Origin: JAPSGB01 sp963775185
Lineage (GTDB): Bacteria > Myxococcota_A > Polyangia > Polyangiales > Polyangiaceae
Assembly (NCBI GenBank): GCA_963775185.1
Contig: CAVZIE010000031.1
Location: 806,001-870,000 of the forward strand
Length of the DNA stretch: 64,000 nt
Reading direction: 5' to 3'
Shown here in pieces: positions 1 through 10,700 of this stretch. Every line of letters begins with the position of its first letter. Position 1 is the stretch's first letter. The notes under the pieces are model-generated. The model was given only the letters and a program-made list of their open reading frames with translations, was not told the DNA's origin and made no database searches. A program made the translations under genes and the position numbers.

Positions 1-301
1 TCGCGGTTTCTCCGGCGTCATGCGGCGTCACAACTTCCGCGGCGGCGGTGCATCGCACGGCGCCCACGAGTACAAGCGCCACGGCGGTTCCATCGGCACC
101 AACATGACGCCCGGTCGCACCATGCCCGGCGTGGGCATGCCGGGACAGCACGGCAACGCCAAGGTCAGCGTGCTCAACCAGCGCGTCGTGAAGGTCCTGG
201 CGGAGGAGAACCTGCTGCTCATCCGTGGCGGCATTCCGGGATCGAAGAACGGTCTGGTCTTCGTCCGTGGCGCGACCAAGCGCAACGGCGGCAAGGCCTG
301 A
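1..301 (+). CDS. rplC: Ribosomal protein L3, C-terminal part (cut by window start)
   Basis: This is the last third of 50S ribosomal protein L3, an early 23S rRNA-binding assembly protein. The frame is open from base 2 and ends in TGA at 299-301. The family signature reads RGFSGVMRRHNFRGGG, followed by HGAHEYKRHGGSIG, PGRTMPGVGMPGQHGN and LLLIRGGIPGSKNG, as in bacterial L3 C-termini. The next gene is an RNA-modification enzyme and not rplD, so the usual S10-operon order stops here. The 5' part lies outside the window. Confidence 0.95.
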   Translation, partial: RGFSGVMRRHNFRGGGASHGAHEYKRHGGSIGTNMTPGRTMPGVGMPGQHGNAKVSVLNQRVVKVLAEENLLLIRGGIPGSKNGLVFVRGATKRNGGKA

Positions 302-1932
302 TCGAGCTCCCCGCGTTTCCCGATGCGCGCGTCCTCCACGATGGGGACGACGCCCTGGTCGTCGACAAGCCCCCTGGGCTCGTCGTCCACGGGGGGGACG
401 CCTCGCTCGCAGGCGATCTCGTCACGCGACTCGGCGCGTGGCTCGCGGCGCGCGACCGCGACACGTATCTCGGCGTACACCAGCGGCTCGACAAGGACGC
501 GTCCGGCGTCCTGATGTTCGTGCGCGATCGCGCGCTGAACGCGGCCGTCGCACGCGAGATGGAGGCGCACGACGCCGAGCGCGTGTACGTGGCCGCCGTC
601 ACCGACGGCGGGCTGCCCGACGCCGGTACGCTGGAGCACCGCCTCGTGACCGACGCCGACGGTCACTCGCGCGTTGTCGCTCGCGGCGGCAAGCCGTGCG
701 TCGCGGGCTATCGCGTGATCGAGCGCCGCGCGGGCCGCGCACTGGTGGAGCTCCGACCGCGCACGGGTCGCACGCACCAGCTGCGCGTGCAGCTCGCGGC
801 CGCGCGCTCACCCATCGCGGGCGACAGGCTGTACGGCGGCGCGCGCGCGTCGCGCTTGATGCTCCATGCGCGCGAGCTCGAGCTCGTCGCCCTCGGGCGC
901 CGCTTCACCGCCGTCGTGCCGCCGGCGCTGCCGCGATGGCTGCAGGGCGCGCCAGACCTGTTCGGCGACGAAGCGGAGCTCCGCCGGACGCTGGTCGACG
1001 CGTTCTCCCGCCGCTGGCCGCTCGCGACCGGGTCCAGCGCCTTCCGCCTGTTCAACGATGTCGGGGATGGTCTGCCCGGCGCGTCCGGCGACCGGTTCGG
1101 CGACGTCGTCGTGCTCGAGCTTTCCGACGACGCGGCGCTCGCCCGCCGCGCCGAGCTCGCCGCGCTGCTCGTCGAGCTCGGCGCGGCGAGCGTGTACGTC
1201 AAGGTCCGCGCGCGCGGCGACGCGCGGCGCGCCGACGCCGCGACGCTCGCGCCGTCCGCACCCGACGCCGGCCGCGCCGCCCCGGCACACTTCGAGGTCC
1301 ACGAGGGCACGCTGCGCTTCCTGGTGCGCCCCGGCGACGGTCTTTCCACGGGCTTGTTCGTCGATCAGCGCGACAATCGCCAGCGCGTGCGCGAGCTGTC
1401 CGGCGGCGCGCGCGTGCTCAACCTGTTTTCGTACACGTGCTCGTTCACGGTCGCGGCGGCGGTCGGCGGCGCGATCGCAACGACCAGCGTCGACCTGTCG
1501 GCGCGCGCGCTGGAGCGCGGTCGCGACAATCTCGCGCTGAACGGCGTGTCCGGCGAGGCGCACCGCTTGCTTCGCGCCGACGTCGTCGACTGGCTCGCCC
1601 GCGCCGGGCGCCGCGGCGAGCGCTTCGATCTGGTCGTGCTCGACCCACCAAGCTTCGGCACACGCGGGACCAAGCGGACGTTCAGCGTCGCGCGCGACTA
1701 TCCGGCGGTGGCCGCCAGCGCGATCGCGCTGCTCGCCCCCGGCGGGCGGCTGCTCGCGGTAACGAACCACCGCAAGACGTCGCGCGCCGCGCTCCGGCGC
1801 ATGCTGCACGCGGCGGCGCGGACGGCGCAGCGCGAGATCGCGCAGATCAAGGATCTCCCGTCCGGACTCGACTGCCCGGATTTGCCCGACGGCCCCGCGC
1901 CGAGCAAGAGCGTGCTAGTCACGCTGGCGTGA
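298..1932 (+). CDS. Fusion of RluA-type pseudouridine synthase and RlmI-like rRNA methyltransferase
   Basis: This is a bifunctional RNA-modification enzyme of about 540 residues. The N-terminal ~200 residues are a RluA-family pseudouridine synthase: VVDKPPGLVVHGG, then HQRLDKDASG holding the catalytic Asp, then RTGRTHQLRVQL. The C-terminal half is a class I SAM-dependent methyltransferase of the RlmI/RlmK type: FRLFNDVGDGLPG, STGLFVDQRDNR, VLNLFSYTCSF (SAM loop) and DLVVLDPPSFG. The first ATG (514) would remove the catalytic Asp motif, so translation must start earlier. No ATG, GTG or TTG exists in this frame between the L3 region and 514. CTG at 298 or ATC at 301, both overlapping the L3 stop, are the only sensible starts. 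The stop overlaps the GTG of rlmE. The fold assignments are firm; the RNA targets are not known. Confidence 0.85.
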   Translation: MIELPAFPDARVLHDGDDALVVDKPPGLVVHGGDASLAGDLVTRLGAWLAARDRDTYLGVHQRLDKDASGVLMFVRDRALNAAVAREMEAHDAERVYVAAVTDGGLPDAGTLEHRLVTDADGHSRVVARGGKPCVAGYRVIERRAGRALVELRPRTGRTHQLRVQLAAARSPIAGDRLYGGARASRLMLHARELELVALGRRFTAVVPPALPRWLQGAPDLFGDEAELRRTLVDAFSRRWPLATGSSAFRLFNDVGDGLPGASGDRFGDVVVLELSDDAALARRAELAALLVELGAASVYVKVRARGDARRADAATLAPSAPDAGRAAPAHFEVHEGTLRFLVRPGDGLSTGLFVDQRDNRQRVRELSGGARVLNLFSYTCSFTVAAAVGGAIATTSVDLSARALERGRDNLALNGVSGEAHRLLRADVVDWLARAGRRGERFDLVVLDPPSFGTRGTKRTFSVARDYPAVAASAIALLAPGGRLLAVTNHRKTSRAALRRMLHAAARTAQREIAQIKDLPSGLDCPDLPDGPAPSKSVLVTLA

Positions 1933-2537
1933 GCCGCGCTCGCAGCAATCCCTATACCGGCGACCCTAGGACGCGTCAGGCCAAGGCCGCGGGATACCCC
2001 GCGCGCAGCGTGTTCAAGTTGCAGGAGATCGACCGTCGCCTGCGCCTGCTCGCGTCGGGCCAGCGCGTGCTCGATCTCGGCGCGGCGCCGGGCTCCTGGA
2101 GCCTGTATGCGAGTCAGCGCGTCGGCGCGCGCGGCCACGTACTCGCCATCGATCTGAAGCCCATCGAGCAAGCGTTCGTCGCCAACGTCGAGGTCGTCCA
2201 AGGCGACGCGCTCTCGCTCGAGACCGACGCGCTCGCACGCTTCGCGCCCTACGACGTCGTGCTGAGCGACATGGCGCCGAGCACGAGCGGCTCCAAGGTG
2301 CGCGACCAGACGCAGAGCTTCGAGCTTTTCATGCGCGCGCTCGACATCGCAGGCGCGCTCGGGCGGCCCGGATCGAGCTTCGTCGGCAAGCTGTTCATGG
2401 GGCCGGATTTTCCGCAGGCCAAGCGTGCGATTTCGCTTCGCTACGCTTCGGTGAAGACGATCCGGCCCGAGGGCACACGGCGCGAGAGCTCGGAGCTGTT
2501 CGTGGTCGGGATCGGCTCGAAGGCCGCGGCTCCATGA
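1929..2537 (+). CDS. rlmE: 23S rRNA 2'-O-ribose methyltransferase RlmE (FtsJ/RrmJ)
   Basis: RlmE methylates the 2'-O of U2552 (E. coli numbering) in the 23S rRNA A-loop using SAM. The protein has 202 residues, the normal size. The catalytic tetrad is visible: Lys in YPARSVFKL, Asp in LSDMAPSTSG, Lys in FVGKLF and Glu in ESSELFVV. The SAM-binding loop is VLDLGAAPGSW. The GTG start at 1929 overlaps the stop of the upstream RNA-modification gene (GTGA), so translation is probably coupled, and its own stop overlaps the next ATG (ATGA). Together with the fusion gene this makes a small rRNA-modification operon behind rplC. Confidence 0.92.
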   Translation: MSRARSNPYTGDPRTRQAKAAGYPARSVFKLQEIDRRLRLLASGQRVLDLGAAPGSWSLYASQRVGARGHVLAIDLKPIEQAFVANVEVVQGDALSLETDALARFAPYDVVLSDMAPSTSGSKVRDQTQSFELFMRALDIAGALGRPGSSFVGKLFMGPDFPQAKRAISLRYASVKTIRPEGTRRESSELFVVGIGSKAAAP

Positions 2538-3442
2538 TAGAGTCGGCGCTCATGCCGGAGGGCGACGTGCTTGCGTTCGAAGATGTCGGCGCGGACCTCG
2601 CCCGGCCGCCGATGGCGGCGGTGCGCTTCTTCCACTACGCCGGCGTACGACTCCTGCCGCGAGTGTGGCGCGCGCTGCCGTCGGACGTGCGACGCGCGAT
2701 GGTCGCCGAAGGCGCTCGCGACGACCCGAACCCGGAGGTGGCCAAGGCCCTGGTCCGCAACATCCCGCTCCGCGACCTCGAGCTCGTGGGAAAGCGCAAG
2801 CGCCGCATCGAAGACGAGCCGGAGGAGGGGCTGCTGCGCGCGCTCGGCGTCGGCGCGAACTTCCGGCACGACGTCTGGGTGTTGCTACCGCCGTTCCATC
2901 GCTTCGTGCTCAATCAGCTGTTCCCGAACACGCGCCTGCTGTGGCGCGCGTACGAGGAAATCAGCGGGACGCCCGCCGGTCCCGCGGCGCACTGGTCCGG
3001 GCTCGTGGCGCACGCGGAGGTCCAGGTGAACGCCGCGGGCGAGGTGCGCAGGGACCTGTTGCGCCTGCTCGCGTCCGAGCGCCTGCTCGAAGGGCGCGCG
3101 CTGCTGCTGGCGCGCGCGTCCGGCCTGCGTGCCGCGCGCTCCGCCTGCGACACTTTCGATCTCTACGCCGAGACCATGACCGGCATCGTCGAGCTCGACT
3201 GGCGCGTGAAGGAGGGCTTGAGCGTCGTGGTGTGGCAGGCCCACGCCAGCACGCACCTCGGCGCCTTCTTCCCCGTGGCGTCCATCGCCGCTGCCACGAC
3301 CGCCGCGGTCTGCCTCTACGACATGATCAAGGAATTCGACCCCGCCGCCGTCGTGCAGTCCGGTCGCGTCGCCGAGGAAGAGTGGCAAGTCGGCAAATAC
3401 GATTGGGAAGAGCCGACGCGCTTCTACACCATGCCGCGCTAG
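2534..3442 (+). CDS. Conserved hypothetical protein, weakly like nitrate-reductase-associated proteins
   Basis: This 302-residue protein is coupled to rlmE through an ATGA overlap; a second ATG lies at 2552. No catalytic motif is recognised. Residues of about 14-60 (FEDVGADLARPPMAAVRF, then GVRLLPRVWRALP) weakly recall the N-terminal pattern of the nitrate-reductase-associated family (PF09655), but the rest does not fit and the protein is twice as long. The centre has an aromatic-rich stretch (DVWVLLPPFHRFVLNQLF) and the C-terminal third a hydrophobic helix (AAATTAAVCLYDMIKEF). There is no signal peptide, so a cytoplasmic location is likely. Function unknown. Confidence 0.8.
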   Translation: MIESALMPEGDVLAFEDVGADLARPPMAAVRFFHYAGVRLLPRVWRALPSDVRRAMVAEGARDDPNPEVAKALVRNIPLRDLELVGKRKRRIEDEPEEGLLRALGVGANFRHDVWVLLPPFHRFVLNQLFPNTRLLWRAYEEISGTPAGPAAHWSGLVAHAEVQVNAAGEVRRDLLRLLASERLLEGRALLLARASGLRAARSACDTFDLYAETMTGIVELDWRVKEGLSVVVWQAHASTHLGAFFPVASIAAATTAAVCLYDMIKEFDPAAVVQSGRVAEEEWQVGKYDWEEPTRFYTMPR

Positions 3443-3514
3443 GGTCCGGGCCGCCAAACCGCGCGGATCGTCGCGTTTTCTCGGCAATCCACGCGCCCGG
3501 TTCGACGCTGGGTG

Positions 3515-3520
3515 TAGTAT
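3515..3520 (+). promoter_or_regulatory. Possible -10 element before the kinase gene
   Basis: TAGTAT lies 15 bases before the ATG at 3536 in an otherwise GC-rich 93-bp gap. No convincing -35 element is seen. Weak evidence. Confidence 0.25.
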
Positions 3521-3535
3521 CCAGAATCCGGGATC

Positions 3536-5089
3536 ATGTTCGACGCGGCCAACGAAGTGGTCCAGCGCGCGCAGCAGCGCGTGGGGACCACCCTGAAGGG
3601 GAAGTGGACGATCGACTCGCTGATCGGCGTGGGCGGAATGGCGTGCGTCTACGCCGCCACCCACCGCAACAACAAGCGTGCCGCGATCAAGATGCTGCAC
3701 CCCGAGCTGTCCATCCATTCCGACATTCGCGCGCGCTTCCTGCGCGAGGGCTACGTCGCGAACACGGTGGGGCACACGGGCGCGGTTTCCGTGCTCGACG
3801 ACGACGTCGCCGAGGACGGCGCGGCGTACATCGTCATGGAGCTGCTCGACGGCGAGACGGTGCTCGCCCGCGCCGAGCGCAAGGGCGGGCGTCTCCCGCT
3901 GGACGACGTGCTGTCGGTCGCCGATCAGCTCCTCGACGTGCTGGTCGCCGCCCACGCCAACGGGATCGTCCACCGCGACATCAAGCCCGAGAACCTCTTC
4001 CTCGACCGGAGCGGACAGCTCAAGGTGCTCGATTTCGGGATCGCGCGGCTGCGCGAGAGTGCCGACAAGTCGCAGTCCGGCACGCGCACCGGCTCGCTGA
4101 TGGGCACGCCGTCGTTCATGCCGCCCGAGCAGGCTCGTGGGCTCTGGGATCAGGTCGACGGACGCAGCGATCTGTGGGCGGTCGGCGCGACCATGTTCAC
4201 GCTGTTGGCGGGGCGGGTCGTGCACAAGGCGAACACCGCCAACGAGGCGCTGGCGCTGGCGATCACCCAGCGCGCGCCGTCGCTCGCGTCGGTGATGCCG
4301 GATGCGCCGCCGCGGCTGGTCGAGCTGGTGGATCGGTCGCTCGCCTACGAGAAGGAGCTACGCTACGCGGACGCCGCTGCGATGCAGATGGCGCTGCGCG
4401 AGGTGTACGCTGTCGTGCACGAGCAACCGGTGGCCGTGGAGCTCGCACGGCGCGTTCCCGCGCTCTCGCTTCCGGACGCGACCGGCCCGGGCACGGCGCT
4501 CGTGCAGTGGCCTACGAGCGAAGCCGCCGAAGCTTCGCGTCACGCGATCCCGGCGCACACGCCGGTCGCGTCGCCCGGTGGCCAATCGACGACGGGCGGC
4601 GTGGCCAGCGCGTCCGCGCCGCTGCTTCTTGTTCCGCGCCGGCGCTCGATCGCGCCGCGGATCGTCATCGCGGCGGTCGCGATCGCCGGGATCGGCGTCG
4701 TCGCGCTCTTCGCGTTGCGCGGCGGTCACGCGAGCTTGCCAGCCGGCGCGGCGTCCGCCGAGCCCGTGGCAGCGGCCCTCGCGAGCGCGCCGGCGGCGCC
4801 GCCCGAGCCGCCCGCTCCCGCGCCCGCGGAAAGCGCCGCCGCCGAGCCGGTCGACGCGCCGCCGTCCACAACGCCGGTGAAAGCCGCCGCGGCGCCGAAG
4901 CCCGCGCGCCCCGTCGCGGCGAAGCCGGCGAAGCCCGCCGCCGCCAAGCCCGCGCCGCCCACGGCGACGAAACCCGACTCACCGGCCCCGGCCGCGGCCG
5001 CAGCACCTCCGCCCGCTCCCACGCCGGCGCCAGTCGCGCCCACGCCACCGGCGCCGAAGAAGACGGACAGTCTCGGCGGACGCCTTTGA
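3536..5089 (+). CDS. Membrane-anchored Hanks-type Ser/Thr protein kinase
   Basis: This 517-residue kinase has the kinase domain at about residues 25-290. The Gly-rich loop is GVGGMACVYA, the ATP-binding Lys is K52 (AAIKML), the catalytic loop is HRDIKPEN (D148), then DFG (D166) and GTPSFMPPEQ in the activation segment. One transmembrane helix (about 373-394) is followed by an Ala/Pro/Lys-rich tail of about 120 residues, most likely reaching into the periplasm or cell wall. All catalytic residues are present, so it should be active. The stop overlaps the presumed TTG start of a decayed FGE-like lipoprotein, suggesting the two once formed a kinase/effector pair. The ligand or substrate is unknown. 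Confidence 0.93.
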   Translation: MFDAANEVVQRAQQRVGTTLKGKWTIDSLIGVGGMACVYAATHRNNKRAAIKMLHPELSIHSDIRARFLREGYVANTVGHTGAVSVLDDDVAEDGAAYIVMELLDGETVLARAERKGGRLPLDDVLSVADQLLDVLVAAHANGIVHRDIKPENLFLDRSGQLKVLDFGIARLRESADKSQSGTRTGSLMGTPSFMPPEQARGLWDQVDGRSDLWAVGATMFTLLAGRVVHKANTANEALALAITQRAPSLASVMPDAPPRLVELVDRSLAYEKELRYADAAAMQMALREVYAVVHEQPVAVELARRVPALSLPDATGPGTALVQWPTSEAAEASRHAIPAHTPVASPGGQSTTGGVASASAPLLLVPRRRSIAPRIVIAAVAIAGIGVVALFALRGGHASLPAGAASAEPVAAALASAPAAPPEPPAPAPAESAAAEPVDAPPSTTPVKAAAAPKPARPVAAKPAKPAAAKPAPPTATKPDSPAPAAAAAPPPAPTPAPVAPTPPAPKKTDSLGGRL

Positions 5090-6293
5090 GACGGACCAGG
5101 GTCCAAGCGCTCGCGCTGCTCGTCCTCGCGACGGGAGTCCGACGCGGACGGCGGTCGTTGGCGGCAGCGCGGGCACGTCGGGCAGCGGTGGCACGTCGGG
5201 CAACGACGGCACGTCGGGCAGCTCGGGCGCGGCGGGCAGCAGCGGCGGCTGCACGCAGGGCGCGAAGCGTTGCAACGCCAACACGCCGCAGACGTGCAAC
5301 GGCGGCGCGTGGCAGGACGCCGGCGCCGCTTGCTCCGGGACGACGCCCACCTGCTTCGGCGGCGACTGCGTCACCGTGGCAAGCTGCCAAGCTCCCGGTC
5401 CCGGTCGCGACGACTGCGGACCGGCGGGCAAAGAGAGCTGCTGCGAGAGCCCCCTGGTGCCGCAGGGGTCGTTCAAGCGCAGCTTCGACGGCGCGACGTT
5501 CAGCGACTCGACCAACGACGCGTACGTGAGCGCGTTCCGCCTCGACAAGTACGAGGTCACGGTGGGGCGGTTCCGGAAGTTCGTCGAGGCGTGGCTCGCC
5601 GGCTGGCGTCCCGCGCAGGGCGCCGGCAAGCACACGCACCTGAACGGCGGGCTCGGCCTGGGGAACGTCGGCGCCGGTGGCGGCAACGAGTTCGGTTGGC
5701 AAGGCGCGAACCGGGACAAGGAGCTGCCGACCACGGCCGGCGACCGGGACACCGTCCTGATCGCCGGCTCGGGGGAGACGTGGAGCAAGAAGGCGGGCAA
5801 CGGCGAGACGCGTCCGATCGACTACGTGACCTGGTACGAGGCGTAAGCGTTCTGTATCTGGGACGGCGGCTTCCTGCCGAGCGAGGCGGAGTGGAACTAC
5901 ACGGCTGCCGGCGGCAGCCAGCAGCGCGTGTACCCCTGGTCGAAGCCGGCGGCGTCGGAGACCATCGACTGCAGCTACGCGAACTTCACGTTCGGCGGCA
6001 ACTACTGCGACCCGATCCATCCGAACGCCGTCGGCTTCGAGTCGTCGATCGGCGACGGCCTGTGGGGCCAGACGGATCTCGCGGGCAACGTCCGGGACTG
6101 GGTCCTGGACTGGTCGGCGTCGTACGTGAATCCGTGCTCCGATTGCGCCAACCTCTCGACCGCCTCGAAGCGCGTGGGGCGCGGCGGCGACTTCGCCCAG
6201 CCCGAACAGCTCTTGAAGAACGGGATCCGCCACGCGGAAGTGCCGGGCTATCGCAACTCGCTCTGGGGCATGCGCTGCGCCCGGACTCCGTGA
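5086..6293 (+). pseudogene. Broken FGE/sulfatase-modifying-factor-domain lipoprotein
   Basis: The remains encode a secreted protein with a formylglycine-generating-enzyme-like (SUMF1) domain. A signal-peptide-like stretch (RRTRVQALALLVLATG from TTG 5086) lies in one frame. A Ser/Gly/Thr-rich linker and Cys-rich segment (CTQGAKRCN) follow in another frame from about 5160. The FGE domain then runs in that frame (FRLDKYEVTVGRFRKFV) to an in-frame TAA at 5844-5846 inside VTWYEA, and resumes directly with FCIWDGGFLPSEAEWNY, ending DLAGNVRDWVLDW and RGGDFAQ. Homologues have an aromatic residue where the TAA stands. The expected lipobox Cys is lost around 5134. With at least one shift and a nonsense codon it should yield no full product, unless these are sequence errors. 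Confidence 0.75.
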
Positions 6294-6301
6294 GCGCCGG
6301 G

Positions 6302-6364
6302 ATGCTGGCTCGGCGCGGTATCCCGCGCCGCGTCGCTCTCCGGGATACCGCGCCGGACCGGCAA
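6302..6364. repeat. Inverted pair of the 19-bp dispersed repeat
   Basis: The right arm (6346-6364) matches TTCCGCGCCGGACCGGCAA at 18 of 19 bases; the left arm (6302-6320) is a degenerate inverted copy. The inner parts form a perfect 15-bp stem (6311-6325 with 6341-6355) around a 15-base loop, so a strong hairpin is expected in the gap between the FGE pseudogene and the next kinase. No T-run follows, so it is not a classic intrinsic terminator. Confidence 0.75.
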
Positions 6365-6422
6365 TCCCTGCATCGATCGGGCGCTGCGGATCCACAGAGA
6401 CGAGCGGGCCGGGGGCTGTGGC

Positions 6423-7727
<1,305 letters not shown>

Positions 7728-7784
7728 CGCTCCACGCTTTCTTCGCTTGCCCGGAGGCGGGAGGAGGAGCGACGATCACGGGTC

Positions 7785-10700
7785 ATGAACGCGCCCGCTT
7801 CGGCCCAGCTCGTCTACGACGGGAGCCGGACCCGGGTGCTCCGCATGCACGACAGCCAGGGTCGCTCCGTGATCTGCAAGCAGGTCCGGAGCCCGTGGCC
7901 GGACGCGCACGATCTGAAGCGCGTGCAACGGGAGCGCGATCTGCTGTCGTTGATAGACGGCCACGGAGCGCCACGCGTGCTGGGCGTCGAGACAAGCCCC
8001 CGCGTCGAGCTCCTGATCGAGGATCACGGTGGCGTGGCGCTCGACAAGGCGATGAACCAGCTGCGGTCGAGCGCGCGCGTGGCGCTCGAGGTGGCGCTGG
8101 GCCTGGCCGACGCGCTGGCAGCCGTCCACAAGCGCGGCGTCATCCACCGCGACGTCAACCCGTCCAACGCGATCGTGCATCCAGAGAGCGGCGCGGTCTG
8201 GCTTATCGACTTCGACTTCGCCGCCGAGGCGGCGAGCCTCGCGGTGCCGGGCGCGACGCCGGACGACGCGCAGGGCACTCCGCCGTACATGGCCCCCGAG
8301 CAGACCGGACGGCTCAACCGTCCCGTCGATGCGCGCACGGACCTGTACGGGCTCGGCGTCACGCTGTACGAGCTGTTCGGCGGACGCCGTCCCTTCGAGT
8401 GTCACGACCTGCTGGCGTACACGCACGCCCACCTCGCGTTGGTGCCGCCGGTGCTGGAGCCTGTCGTCCCTGGACTGCCGCGCGGCGTCGTGGCGCTGGT
8501 GATGACGCTGTTGCACAAGTCGCCGGACGATCGGTACCAGAGCGCCGCCGGTGTGGCGCGGGATCTGCGCGCGCTTGTCGCGAGCCTCGACGCCGGCCCG
8601 GAAGTGCAGCTTTCCGGGCGCGAGCTCGGTCGAAGGGCGGCGCTTGGACAAGACGTCGCGGGCCGCGCGGTGGAGTGCCAACGCCTCGCGCAGGCGTTCG
8701 CGTACGCCGCGGCGGGCGGACGGGCACTGTGTCTGGTCTCGGGACCCGCCGGCATCGGCAAGACGTCGGTGGTCCGCGAGCTGGCGATGCCGGTGGCGCT
8801 GGCCGGCGGGCGCATGCTCTCGGGCAAGTTCGACCAGTTCTCGCGCGACGTGCCGCTGTCCGGATTGGCGCAGCCGCTCGATCAGCTCGCGGCCGAGATC
8901 CTGTCGGCGCCGCCCGAAGTCGTGGACCCCTGGCGCGAGCGGCTCGCGACGGCCCTCGGCCCGAACACGGCGGTGCTCGCCGAGCTGTCACGGGATTTCG
9001 CCATCTGCTCGGCGATCAGCCGCCGGCGGACGAGCTGGCGCCGACGGAGGCGGAGCGCCGACTGCAGGACACGGTCCGTCGCACGCTAGGCGCGATCACC
9101 TCGCGCGAGCATCCGTCTGCGTGCTGTTCCTGGACGATCTGCAGTGGGCGGACCTCCCGTCGCTGCGCGTGCTCGAGGCAATGCTTCGGGATCCCGAGCT
9201 GACCGATTTCATGCTCGTCCTGGCGTGGCGCGAGCATGAAGTCGGGCACGACCACGCCCTGATCCCCACGATCGCGACGCTGCGTGAAGCGTGCGGCGCG
9301 ATCGCGGACATCGCGCTCGGACCGCTGTCGCGCGACGACGTAAACGCCTTGATCGCGCGCGCGTTGCATCGCGAGAGGCAGGACGTCGCCGTTCTGGGCG
9401 AGTCGCTGTACGACAAGACCTCCGGCAATCCCTTCTTCCTTCGCCGCCTGTTCGACGAGGCCGCCGCGACCGGAGCTATCCACGTCGGCGCCGAAGGACA
9501 GTGGGAGTGGGACATCGAGACGGTGCGCCGACTGTCCACGACCGAGAACGTCGTGGCGTTCCTGCAGAACGGCCTCGGTCGCCTCGACAGCGACGTGCGC
9601 GCGCTCCTGTCGGCCGCCGCGCTGCTCGGCGAGAGCTTCGACCTGCACGCGCTCGAGCTCGCCACCGGCCGGACCGCGATGGCGTTGGCAGAAGGCATCA
9701 ACACGGCCATCGCCGGCCGCTTCCTGCGGCCGGTCGACGCCGACTTCTGGAGCAGCGGCGTCATCGCCGGCGAACGCTCGTTCCGCTTCGTGTTCGTGCA
9801 CGATCGTGTGCAGCAGGCCGCTCGGGAGCTTGTCGACGAGGACGCTCGGCGTGCGATCCACGCCAACGTCGCCAGGGCGATGTTGGCCGCCCCGGAGGAG
9901 CTCGAAGCGCGGATCTTCCGCGCGGCCGAACACTGCATCGCGGGCCTCGACCGGCTTGCCGACGAACGCGCGGCGGTGTTCGACGTGCTGGTGCGGGCGG
10001 CGCGCCGCGCCTTCCGCGGCGCGGCCTACGCGCCGGCGCACCGCTTCCTCGAGGCGGCGGTGCCGCTCGCGCCGGAGGACATCTGGACCCGGACGCCGGA
10101 GGCGGCTCGCGAGCTGTGGTCGATGTCGGCGCGCGCGGCGTGGCTCGCGGGCCGACGCGATATCCTCGATGAGCGCGTCGCGACGCTCCACGACAAGGCC
10201 CGCGATGTCGTCGATCGCCTGCGCGCCGAGGAGATTCGTGGTCCAGGCGCGGATCTCGGCCACCGAGCTGCACAGCGCGCTCGACGCCGCGCTCGCCATC
10301 CTCGCCGAAGCCGGCGTCGAGCTCCCGCGGCACCCGGGTCCGGCCGACGTGCAGGCAGCCGTCGGCGCGACGCTAGGCGCCCTCGCCGGCAAGCGCATCG
10401 AGGACATCGCCAACACGCGTTGCGAGAGCCCGGCCGAGCACGCGATCCGGCGGCTCCTGATCCGCATCTCGTCGGCGGCGTACATCGCCGAGGGCAACCT
10501 GCTGCCGCTGATCGCCTGTCAGGTCGTGCGGAGCACGCTCGAGAGCGGCGCCTCGCCCGCGTCGTCATACGGGTTCGCGGTCTTCGCGCTCAGCCTGAGC
10601 GCCGGCTGGCTGCTGGAGCAGGGAGTCGCGTACGGTCGCGACGCGTTGGCGCTGCTCGAGCGCTTCCCCGATCCGGCGCTGGACGGAACGGTGCGCCACG

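Noticed and set aside
1..301. Beginning of a standard S10 ribosomal-protein operon
   Set aside because: L3 is followed by RNA-modification genes; L4, L23 and L2 are absent downstream.
225..2537. A single 770-residue plus-strand protein
   Set aside because: Only its last 202 codons (RlmE) are real; the rest is an Arg/Ala/Pro-rich shadow of the fusion gene in another frame.
5844..5846. Recoded stop codon in the FGE gene
   Set aside because: UAA is not used for selenocysteine, and the gene also lacks a continuous N-terminus, so decay or error is simpler.
9000..10240. Programmed ribosomal frameshifting in the kinase-cyclase gene
   Set aside because: No slippery heptamer or following pseudoknot is apparent, and three shifts in both directions within 1.3 kb do not fit a programmed event.
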